From assembly GCF_026745355.1 (NCBI RefSeq), contig NC_079209.1, forward strand, positions 25,115,573 through 25,179,572: DNA of 64,000 bases, read 5' to 3'. Source of the DNA: Beta vulgaris subsp. vulgaris. Lineage: Eukaryota > Streptophyta > Magnoliopsida > Caryophyllales > Amaranthaceae. The position numbers and the translations under genes are program-made. Below the pieces are notes generated by a model. It did no database searches and was not told the origin of the DNA. It was given only the letters and a program-made list of their open reading frames with translations. Every line of letters begins with the position of its first letter. Positions within the stretch are counted from its first letter, which is position 1. This document shows positions 44,735 through 54,970 of this stretch, piece by piece.

Positions 44735-45419
44735 AATCAATGATTTTTGTTTTTATAAATATTGGGAGAAGAATTATTATTTTATTATATGGCGTGCTAA
44801 TGTGTATATTTATATTTTTCATTATAATATTGTTTATTAGAATTATTTTTTTATTATTAAGTATTTTCAAAGTTTAGGCGGGATTCAGGAAGTTATCGAT
44901 TTATCGCGTGACGGACCTTTGACGTATGGATCTTTGATGGTTTGGGCCGAAATTAATTGGTGTGGTTGGGCTTTGGGTTAGCCGGCGATGTGGAGGAAAA
45001 GGGATAAGTTTTTCTTCTTTCATCTCTTTTTTTTATGTATTTTGTAACCTTCATAACCCCCTCATCATTTCTCCTAACAAATCCATTTTATTTATTCTTT
45101 TAAGCACACCAAAATATGATTAAAATCAGAACTCCATCGCTGCCATTTTCATAAAATTTCAGACATCATCATATTCACCATTCTCTCTCAAATTCTTACA
45201 TTTCTACTCTTCATCAATTGTTCGTGACTTGTTCTATTTACCTCTTTATGTGGCGCTTTGGGGTTTGAAGAAGGAGAACGGTGCATGCAAATATCGGGAT
45301 TTTCAGTAATTTTTAGCTCGCCTCTGACGATTCAGGTAACTAGTAGTTATCTTAGCAACGATAGAGATTAGGGTATTTTTCGATATTAGATTATTACGCT
45401 AGGAAATTGTTTAAAAAAG
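44735..45419 (+). repeat. Element D partial 3' LTR
   Basis: It follows the chromodomain and GAGGACGAAACTT. It contains a promoter-like TATTTTGTAACC region, a pyrimidine-rich leader (45000-45240) and TTCAG/GTAACTA at 45331-45337, which resembles a splice donor; the matching acceptor lies in the 5' LTR copy. Truncated at 45419. Confidence 0.6.
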
Positions 45420-46029
45420 CACTACTACAAAAAATCCTAAAGAGACCCCCTAAAATCTTATTTAGAGACCACATGAGAGGTGGTCTTCAGCTCATAGGTC
45501 TCTCAGGATAAATAACCACTTATTGCAGGTGGTTTCTTAATTTGATAGAAGATACCACTTCCTTAAATAAGTGGTTATTTATTAACTTAAATAGGAAAAA
45601 AAGAAGAAGGATAAGGCGCCACATTTTACAGATAGGTGGTCTTTTTTATCTTACAAAGAAATCATTTTTAATATGTAGGTGGTCTTTTTAATCATTCTCG
45701 AAAATACCACCTGAAAGGAAAAGGTGGTCTCTTTAACCTTATTTTTTTTTTAAAAAAAAAAACAGCAATATTTCAATATTATACGTGGCTTCCCAATCCG
45801 TTTTACCTCCTCCATACGTGTCTTTCATAATCTACAAGTAATTTACATATAGAACATCTAGGCACTTGTATTGAGATAATTCAAATGACTTTATAATTGG
45901 AATACCTTTTCATTCATTCAATATCATTCACTACAAAATCACATGCATATCAATATAATGTTAGAAGATTTCAAAAATTCAACTAAGTTTTAAAAAAATA
46001 ATAGAGCACAGACCTGTTTTTTCGAATTC

Positions 46030-46203
46030 ATGTTCACAAATTCCACGTTTTTGACACAGATTCGAAGCGGATTACAGTTGATGCTACAAGCGCAATGTGC
46101 TATTAGTTGATGCAGAAGCAAGATTATTAGTAGATAAGAATTTAACATATGAAACAGTTTTTCTATGACCAGAGAAGACATGAACAGGCTGGGTAATATC
46201 TCT
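46030..46203 (-). pseudogene. COP1: COP1 WD40 fragment
   Basis: The minus strand reads RDITQPVHVFSGHRK, then TVSYVKFLSTNNLASASTN and STLRL, followed by a stop where COP1 has Trp. This is the WD40 wording of the COP1 E3 ubiquitin ligase (HVFSGHRKAVSYVKFL, LASASTDSTLRLW), clearly closer to COP1 than to SPA proteins. Beyond the stop the frame decays (CNPLRI), ending at ACAG/GTCTGT, donor-like. Only one blade is present. It abuts the dikinase fragment at about 46195-46203 in the same orientation. Confidence 0.8.
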
Positions 46204-48345
46204 CGAGTTTCTCAATATAAGGAGCTGAATCATCATCTTCGCAGGTCACAAAGGTGACCTTCTCCTGTGAATTAATATTTGTATTGTTACTACCAAACTC
46301 AAACATCTACTATGAAATAGAAGATGAACAAAAATACAACAAAACTCACTTTGTCGAGCTCGGACACCAAGATGGGATAAGTGTGGCAGCTCTTGCAGAA
46401 GTAACACACCAATTATATTAGTCCCTACAGCCGTTACCTGCCAAATATCCTTCATGTTACACATACAGTTTAAGGTCTTCAATACTATGTGCTAAACACA
46501 TTAAGAGATCTTTCATACCTCCCCATCTCCATCAGCTCTGCGAACCACAAGAATTACGAGCCCTGTTACAGATGAAGAAAGTGACCCAAGTATTAAGCTG
46601 TCAACCCGAGTTAGAAATTATAACACACAAGGAGATCCACTGTATTTAAATATAATAGCAGCAAATGCTAAACCCAATCTCAGGGATACACTACAAAATA
46701 AATGAAAGATCTTCAAGGTATAGTGCAAGGCAGCATTTTACTTAGATCTTGTATATTCTGTATGTTGTGCATGTTGTGTATGAGCCAATTGTAAATTCAC
46801 AAGTTTAAGATAAACTTGGACAAAAACAGCAAAAAAGTGGTTATTCATCTTCTGTCCGTCAGACCTCCATATTGAACTTAGAAACTGTTTCAGCATAATC
46901 ATCATCCTTCGCCAATAGGATTCTTGATCCAGGCTTGGTTAATTGGTTTGGTTAAACTGCTTAGTTTAAAAAAATTCCCAGATCACTTCTAGAGTACAAC
47001 AACAGGAAGTAGGACGTCAGCTTTAGAAACATGTTGATTCTTATTCATTATTAGCAAAAGTATTGAGTTGTAACGAGTTGTCTTAAGAAGTGAAAATCCA
47101 TAAGAAGACGCCACAAGGGAAAAGAGAGACAAAATTAGGAAGGCATAATTCAGTTCCATAAGGTGCTCCCATATTTAATTTACGCGTTCAATTTCAATTA
47201 ATGAGCTCTTAGCATTTACTGAAATGTGTCCTTTTTGTTTTCTAGTTCAATCAGCCATAATTCTGAACTAAGGGTATTCTATTCTCATTGTAGTGCAGTT
47301 CTAAAATCAGTTGATGGGCTCTACCTTCAACCAAGAGCTAGACATACCTCGCTTGCTAATTCTAAAACTAATAATTCCATGCATATTGAATCCATGTTTT
47401 ATTCAAGCACTCATAATAATTTACAGGAATCTACTAAATAAATGATATAATCAATATAAACTAACCTGAACAATCATTCCATAAGCAGATCCGGGATCAA
47501 TAACATCCCAGAGAGTCCAAAGACTATCTGAGCTCTTTCATAAGAATGGTACAAATTTTAGAGACCTGGAAAATTATACTAGAGAGTAACATTGAAGGGA
47601 AATTCAGTAACATAACAATCTTCTAAGACAAAAAAGGATATTATTGGGTGGGAACGTTTCGTGCATTGATACCCCCAAAGTTGCACCTAAGTCGATCAAT
47701 TATTGTTTCGAACATGATAAATCATCTACTTCTACTAAAGAGGTTCATCTTACCCAGCACGAATCTCAGCCTCTATGTATGTCCTCACACTATTTTCAGC
47801 AATTCCTAGAGCTCTTCCTAGCATTTGTGGGACCCAAAACCTTGTCATTATCAGAAACTTCAATTAGCATTTTAGCAATATATAAACATTTATTTTCTCT
47901 ATTTCACTTTAGCATGTTTTGAGAATTACAAATACAATGCCAGATTGTGAGGAGGTGCATCATATCTCTCTACCTGAACTTTTTATGGGAATATCTCTAG
48001 TACGGAATCAATATATTCTTCAGTCAGCCTTCGCGATCTATCAAGGGTCTCTTTAAGCCTTCAAGCCCAAATCCTCTTACTTTCTTCATTTCCTTTAATA
48101 AGATGTTCAGAGAAGCTTATCATATAAACATGAAAAACTTCCATCTCATGACTTACCGAAAAACAGAAGACAGAAAACTTAATAAACCTTCCTTCTCATA
48201 AATACCTTTATCCTTTCACGCAATAAGTTCATTCCCAATGGCAACACATTCCTCCGATTTCCAGCCTGAGAGTCCCAGCTAACGGATTGCGATAGTAAGG
48301 GCATCAAGCGGTTCATTCCATGATGTAACATTTAACTAATCATCT
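46195..48345 (-). pseudogene. PWD: Phosphoglucan water dikinase (GWD3/PWD) fragment with introns
   Basis: Collinear minus-strand exons: SWNEPLDALTIAIR and GWKSEECVAIGNELIA (about 48200-48340); FSEHLIKGNEESKRIWA, LKETLDRSRRLTEEY and LEIFP (about 47965-48105); WDVIDPGSAYGMIVQ (about 47467-47515); LILGSLSSSVTGLVILVVRR then ADGDGE (46519-46597); [20 protein letters not shown] and SHLGVRARQ (46350-46437); [20 protein letters not shown] (about 46203-46259). AG/GT borders flank them. The enzyme phosphorylates pre-phosphorylated starch in plastids; this piece is the linker before the phosphohistidine region. Stops replace Trp and other residues, one extra base sits at the 46350 donor, and upstream and downstream exons are absent. 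Confidence 0.85.
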
Positions 48346-48366
48346 TGATAGAATTATACTTAACCC

Positions 48367-49525
48367 TGTAAGTGCAAGTGACATTCAAGGGGGGGGGGTG
48401 AATTGAGTGTTTGTCCGAATGTTGTAGATTTTTCAATTATAGTAAGAACAGTAAAGGATCAAGTCTCTAGCAGCGGAAATAAAAGCAATGAATAAACAAC
48501 ACAAGGATTTAACGAGGTTCGACTTCTAATAAGTCTACGTCCTCCACTCACTCACTCTTTTATTAATCAACTCAGGATAACAAAAGAATTACACTCAATC
48601 ACTTATGCACCTATGCACAAGATGATTCCCTAAATTCCACCTATGGAAGTTCGACCCAACCACCAACTATGATGGTTCAAATTAAGTTGATCCCCGATCA
48701 ACTTCCCCAGCAAGCTGAACTCACAGAATGCTCAAATACAACCAGTTTTTCTCTCAAAAACAAACAGCCTAAATACGCTTAGAATGAGAGTAGTTTTAGT
48801 CCTTATTGTGGTATTAGGATTTCTGCTACGTTTGAGAGCTTGAGAGAGAGAATGCTTTTGCTTAGAGTATACTAAAAATATGCGTGCAAAAGCCCACTCG
48901 TTTATGTGCTAGTAGAACTCCTTAAATAAGCCTTTGGTAAGTAAATGTTACATGATATTATGAGAGTATATTTTCCTCGAAAGTATGGAAATTATTCCAA
49001 TGAAAATATACTCACTGATTTTATTTGATAATAAATAAAATCAGTATAATATCATATAACACACTTACCATACTTAAGAAATCTTGCTCTCACAACAAAC
49101 CATGTATCCGTGTATTTTGAAAATCAATTTTGCGCGGAAAGAAAACTTTCCTAAAATACGAATGCATGAAATAAGGACTGGTTCAGATCTGTTCCCAGAC
49201 TGTTCCAATCAACCAAGTTTACTTGTAGTTGTGTATGACAAGTAACCGAGGTTTCTTGTCATCCACAACTAACTCATCTCTCAAGTTTCAAACTTTTATA
49301 GTGCATCAACACCTTTATACCACTTACATTCCATCTAAGACCTAAATGTGCTACAACATGATCTTGGTCTTCATGCAATTCTTCAAGACTTGGCTTCACA
49401 AGCTTCGTCTTTCTATCCATTGAACTTGTACTTTGGCACCTACACATGCAAACAGAAACATGCATGCAATATAATAGTTCAATGTGGTTTGTCATCACTC
49501 AAAACTCAAAACAGGGAACTCAACA
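48367..49525 (-). repeat. Element C 3' LTR, about 1.16 kb
   Basis: On the minus strand it starts TGTTGAGTTCC directly after the polypurine tract and ends GCACTTACA. Near its inner end it has the GGGGGG/GTGAATT and ACGAGGTTCGACTTC motifs at the same places as the A/B LTRs. CTTATTTAAGG near 48925-48935 may be the TATA box. The left limit rests on the TG..CA rule alone. Confidence 0.75.
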
Positions 49526-49540
49526 AATTCCCCCTTTTTG
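49526..49540 (-). other. Element C polypurine tract
   Basis: The minus strand reads AAAAAGGGGGAATTT, adjacent to the LTR start, matching the B tract. Confidence 0.9.
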
Positions 49541-50331
49541 ATGATGACAAACCCTGAAGTTCCCCCTGCAAATAATATCATTAGTTTTGAAAACATTTTC
49601 AAACAATTTGAATTCTTAAGATAAGAACTCAAGGCACTGGTCTCGTTCTGTTCCTGCAGATTAAGCATCATTTATAAGTACACGAGTTCACAACTAACTG
49701 ACAACAGTTTAAGAAAGAGTTTCTAAGTACCATAGGCAAATACTAATTAGACTCAGAGCTCTTAGACTTAAACATGCATTCGCAAGAAGAACATCAGTAG
49801 TTGTTCAGACTTATTTCTAAGCCATTAGGGTGAAAAGAAGTAAAGTGCTTTGAGTACACTCACTTCCAGACCACTTCTGGTCTGTCACCTCTAACAAGGC
49901 ACTCAACCTTGCTCTAGTTGCTGCAACACACACAGTTTGTAACATAAGACCTGCTTCCCCCTAAGATTAGGTGGAAAAAATCAGATCAGAAACTTCACCT
50001 GCTTTCCCCTTTTGGCATCATCAAAAGAAATCAAGGGAACAATCAAATTAACAAACAACAAAACACAATCAGTAGATAACTACTAATTATATTAAGTTCA
50101 AGCTAAATAGGCAGCTCAAACAGCATTCTAGGGATGCTGATGCTACCAAAGTTCCTGCAGAGTACCAAAAGCTACTTGTCCTAAATAAGAGTTATTACAG
50201 ACCAGTAGTAGACCAAATTACATAAGATCAAATGTTTTTGTAATTTGGGAAGGGGGAAAACCAAATATAGAGTTCAATAATAGAGAGGGGTTAGCAGCAA
50301 TAGATAAGAGAAGGAAAAAAGGCAATTTAAT
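49541..50331 (-). other. 3' noncoding region of element C
   Basis: About 790 bp between ORF3 and the polypurine tract, without a frame. It contains a CCAGACC-ACTT-CTGGTCTG near-palindrome at 49866-49885 and a purine-rich stretch beside the ORF3 end. Confidence 0.5.
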
Positions 50332-50665
50332 CTACGCTCCAGAGTCATGTTCAGTCTCATCTTCCTCCTCATCTTCCTCGAGGTCCTCTGAAGCAGCTTC
50401 TTCATCTTCCTCAGCCTCCTCTTCTTCCCTCTCCTCAGAAACCAGTTCATCATCACCATCGCCTATAGCAACAGATGAATCTTCCTTCTCTTCAGAATCC
50501 TTTCTTGACTGAATGCCAGCTCTGTCAAGGCAAACCTCAACCCTCTTGTAGGATTCCTGAAGTGCAGAACACAACGCAGTAACAGTGTTCATCATGTTCT
50601 GCGTCATCTGATTGCTCGCTCAACTGCTTTACCAAAACATGAGTGGCCTGAACTGATTTCGTACT

Positions 50666-50670
50666 GTTCC
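50666..50670 (+). repeat. Target-site duplication of G2, left copy
   Basis: GTTCC, repeated at 54966-54970, flanking the inserted LTR. Confidence 0.85.
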
Positions 50671-53600
50671 TATAACAACCCGAATTCTCCCGACCAGTTT
50701 ACAGAGGATTAAGCATAGCGAAAGAGACTCTGGTCGAGACAACCCGAACTATTACCATCACACTTACCGAACTACATCGGAGAGTGTGGAACTCAATTCC
50801 CAACTCTATTCAAATTATTTAACTATTGCAACCACGCACTGATTCTCAGACTCTATTCCCATAAATTTCTACAGAAAATCCAGCAGAATTTCCTTTAAAA
50901 ATAAGACAACGCTAAAGCGAAAAATAATATGAACCTGTTACAATTTTAATAAATAAAATATTTTCCAATCCCAGAGCTCAACAACCTCAACGCTTTCGCG
51001 GAGCAACAACCAACAGAGAATCAGGAGCACTAACTACTCTTAAATATAAAGAACTAAAACAAAAGATTGATAAGTAACTATTACAAAGTCAATCGTCCTC
51101 ACTTTGGAATCAATTATGACATTACAGTTGTTCTTCCAGAACATAACTGCTTCAACTCTAGAAAGATTATTCACGGCTTCAACCTGAAACATTTAGGATA
51201 CTGACACCCACCAAGTGACAGGCCACAAAAATGACAAAAAAAACATACACACATCAGCAAAGCTGAGTACTAAACCCGTAAATAAGAGTAACACATGCTT
51301 TGGTGGCTTTTACTTGAAAACGACTCAGTCAAGATAATCACATTGTCATATGCATCACATCAACTCATAATTGACAACATACTTATACATCTTTATCTAA
51401 TTGTTCCCTTTCTACTACATCGTCGTTCACATATCAGCAAACCCAACAACATAACTTCAAACAATCTTGTAACAGATACATATCTCATATAGAAACTAAT
51501 TAGTCAACCTTTCAACATATCACGATCCCTTATAAGGAATATGGGTTTACCAACTTTGATATAAGTAATATACTTTACTTCCTTTAATTGATTTCTTATC
51601 AGAACTCCAAACTTATGTTTTCATACTCTATCAATCATTCCCTTATACTGTCCTACATAACTAATCAGGCAATAAATGACACAACTTTCATCATAACGAT
51701 TCCTTATCAGAAATCCAATAACGAGATATGATTCCTTATCGGGAATCCACATAACAAGATACGATTCCTTATCGGGAATCTAACGTTAGTATCACTTACC
51801 ATGATATGCCTCCTTACCAGGAAACCAATATCGATATTCATATTCATATACTGAATAAACATTTATTACTTGATATGATTCCTTATCGGGACTCCGATAT
51901 CGAAACAACTTACCACGATACGATTCCTTATCAGGAATCCATTATCGAGATAACTTTCATACTTCGAAATAACATTCCTTTTAACCAGGGGGAAAGAGAA
52001 CGCGGCGGAGGAGACAAAGCTTACACTCCGACAGTGGGGGTCGTCACCCAACCATACACTTTACTTTTGGCCTATAACCGCGACTAGTTCGGAGTACATT
52101 TTCCGCTGATTTCATCAGCCATTCACAGGTTTCACATTACCTGATATAACGCCCGATTATCGCCCCACAGAGCAATGGGCAGGTTTCCCGGTGGCGCCCC
52201 AAGGTTCAAAGTCCATGGGGCACTGTTCATGTCACCCCATCCGTCGACTCAGACGAGGCTACTTCCCCTTTCAGATTCCTTTCGATTATCGTTCATAACT
52301 CAATCGTCATTCTTAGAACTATTCCATAGTTATAGTAATCCTTGACAATCATTAAACAACAAACAAGGCTTCTTCTTAGAGAGTTATAAACGCTTAAAGT
52401 ATTTCGAGGTCAGTATAGTTATGCATTTCGATTCAACTCAATTACAATTATAAAACATACTTACCACACAAGTAACCAATATTCAGTATAATACCAACCA
52501 TAGTGACAATAAGTCTCTCAGCTAGAATTAACTATGGAGAGTTAGCGTAGATTCCACAACTCGAGATTCATGAAACAAAGGTCGATTAGTCCTAATCAAT
52601 TATGGGCCATGTTATCTCGTAAGTTTGATTCCAATACCATTATAAATGTCAAAAATTAATGGATCATATTCTTACTTAGTGTAGTGAGTCAACCTCCTTT
52701 CTAATTAGAAGTCATATAATTATAACTCAAACTACTTTAAAGTAATACACAAACTTGCACTTACTTAAACAATCTCATGTATTAACTTGGCTTTGTGAAT
52801 ATCCATAAACATACTTTATTATATTACTCCATTTTATAGTCATTGAACTCAGATCCTTTATTGAACACATCCTCAATTATCAATTCATAAATAAGTAAAT
52901 GAACCGACAATAGTCTCCATATTATTAATACTAATAATTAGTTAAACCTTCCTCCAACTTTCATTTGAGTTTATTAACTAGGTTGAACTATTTAACCCAT
53001 CTACTCAGACTATTCTTCCACTTGGCATCACATGATAACTCTAGTTAAGCTATATTTTCTTTTAGAACTATTCATTCCTTAATAAACCTCAATGTAGACT
53101 TTCTTCTAATCAATCATCTTCACATAGTTATACTCAACCAATTCTAGAAAGATCATTCTAGTTATAACAAAAACATTACTGTAAGCTTGCCAACTTAATT
53201 CACATATAATCTGGACCTTGACAACTACCAAACCATACTATGATTCTTACTTTACGCCAAATATGTCACGTTTCCAAGGTTGACAACAATTATCATTCCA
53301 TCAATCAATATTTGTCTTAAGAACAAGAGACGTAGCATTACTACAAAGGACTACACCAATACATCATATCATAACTCACACACCAAGTCTATAACATAAT
53401 TCTAATCTAATCAACAACCCAATGTTGCAATTGCGATGTCTTTAGAGTTATTAGCAACTTATGTAATACATACTAATTTAGACCCACATACTCACTTGTT
53501 TTAATGAATATAAACCTTCAATCCACATTTAGAATAACAAACTATTTAAAACATGGTTTATAATCACATAATCTCGAATCTGTTTCCACATAGAGTAACA

Positions 53601-54965
53601 TTAATCTAGTCCATAAGTAATCGTATTTCTTACTTACTTTACTGAATTATTAACATAATGACAAATCCCTTTTTAATGAGTAATAACTATCTAAAAGTTG
53701 CAACATTACTAATTAACCTTATTAATCGAATTCTAATAATAGGCCAACATGATTACAAAGAGAACTCCAAGTACGGTAAAACTTTAAGTAAACCTTCTAC
53801 TTTATAAATGTTAACAATTTTCATTTCAACTTGATAAAACTAACTTACTAACTAAGTTCATAGCATCTAACTAATTTGTTAGCTCTTCATTAATTATCAA
53901 ACTCACTACACTAACAATATTAAAACCAACAAACGACTACCATTAGTATCAATTAGCTAAACTACTTCAATGATTTAATTTTTAAACCAACAATTAACTA
54001 TAATTATCACAACACATTTACCCACGCATTCCTCGAGCTAAACTAATATAACACCACTTATTCAATCAAACCACACAATCAACAATTAACATCAACAATT
54101 CAAATTCCAATTGTTAATCTTCACTCAAAATCAGATGGAATAACATAAAAAAAAAACAAAGGAAAGAACAAAGGAAGGTCTAGTACCTTCAAAGAGGGAG
54201 AAGGAGTTGCGATTACAACCACCAGCGGCTGCACCGCAGCATAACAAGATCAGCACCATTAGCGCACAACAAGGACTGCAACAACAACGACACTCAAACA
54301 GGGGAGAGAAAAATAAAGCAGGGGAGGTGACGACAAGAAACTGAACAACAACAACGACACTAGCAGCAGCGCGAGCAGAGGAGGGAAACCCCGGCAAAGC
54401 TGCGGTCGTGGTGCGATGCGACGCACGAGGAGCAGCAACGCAGGGCGACACCCACGAACAACACTAGCAGCAACGAAACAGAGGAGAACAGAGTGGTGCA
54501 GATTTTCGACAGCCTCGGAAAACGCCAGCGAGGCGCGACGCAGGCGAGCGTGAGAGAAACAGAGAGTCGGGGAGGAGAGAGGATGGGTTTGAGGGTTTTC
54601 TTTGGGGTTTTGTTTTCGAGCGTGATAGATGATAAGAGGGAGAAAGAGTTGGGGTTTTGGTTTAGGCGAGAATGCCGACCAAAAGATCTGGGGGGGTTCA
54701 CTTCATTAACCGATAACATAAAGGAAGGAAACCCGACTTTGGTTTCCTATTCGGGTAAATGCACATCAACAAATTGCTCATTAAACGCGATGTATAAAAT
54801 AATATAATAATAACTCCATAAAATTAATATAACAAATATATATACATGATCGACAAATAAAATTCATACTCCATAACTCATATAAAATAAGATTTTCGAA
54901 ACATAATTAATTTAATAATTGTAATTAGCTTTTAAATAAACATTCTTAAAAACAGGGCTATTACA
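50671..54965 (-). mobile_element. Solo LTR G2 (Gypsy, chromovirus-like), 4.3 kb
   Basis: An insertion with a perfect GTTCC duplication that splits ORF3 of element C. On the minus strand it runs from TGTAATAGCCC to GGGTTGTTATA, like a TGTAACACCC...GGGTGTTACA chromovirus LTR with transitions. It has no gag or pol and no inner LTR pair, so a solo LTR is the simplest reading. Features: an AT-rich U3 (54770-54965), a pyrimidine-rich transcribed island (54190-54650), AAG/GTACTAG donor-like sequence near 54185, about 2 kb AT-rich intron-like DNA, a GC-richer block (52020-52270) and hairpin repeats (51525-51945). The right 200 bp matches G1. Confidence 0.75.
51525..51945. repeat. Dispersed hairpin repeats GATTCCTTATCGGGAATC
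   Basis: Seven or eight degenerate copies of a self-complementary 18-19-mer (GATTCC/GGAATC arms around TTATCG) at about 51525, 51589, 51699, 51730, 51763, 51807, 51878 and 51921, separated by variable ATATGA/ATACGA spacers, inside G2. Confidence 0.75.
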
Positions 54966-54970
54966 GTTCC
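54966..54970 (+). repeat. Target-site duplication of G2, right copy
   Basis: GTTCC, matching 50666-50670. Confidence 0.85.

Larger units (their letters stand above)
40172..45419 (+). mobile_element. Gypsy element D (chromovirus, Tekay-like): internal region and partial 3' LTR
   Basis: gag, protease, RT, RNase H, integrase in that order (Gypsy), ending in a chromodomain. The 3' LTR remnant (about 44735-45419) is cut at 45420 by a CACTA terminus. The polypurine tract and first bases of the 3' LTR appear deleted, since no TGTAACACCCC-type start follows the coding end. With the 5' LTR the element spans about 37860-45419. Confidence 0.9.
45420..48366. mobile_element. Probable Pack-CACTA carrying fragments of two host genes; right end outside or lost
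   Basis: A CACTA terminus, CACTACTACAAAAAA, starts at 45420 in the D LTR. Subterminal (A)GGTGGTC(T) and complementary repeats follow to about 45740. After about 250 bp comes a minus-strand COP1 fragment joined to exons of a phosphoglucan water dikinase gene. No right terminus is seen before the Copia C LTR at 48367; C may itself be inserted in this element. That cargo and terminus belong to one transposon is inference; a Helitron capture is the main alternative. Confidence 0.55.

Noticed and set aside
44640..44877. Hydrophobic C-terminal extension of the D polyprotein (FVFINIGRRIIILLYG)
   Set aside because: It lies beyond the chromodomain in AT-rich LTR-type DNA; the frame is open by chance after loss of the normal stop and polypurine tract.
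47644..47922. Plus-strand frame MGGNVSCIDTPKVAP
   Set aside because: It lies in an intron-like gap of the PWD fragment on the opposite strand; no family recognised and no start context.
51525..51945. A CRISPR-like array
   Set aside because: Repeats are degenerate palindromes with irregular spacing inside a plant LTR; CRISPR does not occur in plant nuclear genomes.
54131..54807. Frames of 100-120 codons in the G2 GC-rich island
   Set aside because: Same LTR leader as above; the frames are not kept between G1 and G2.
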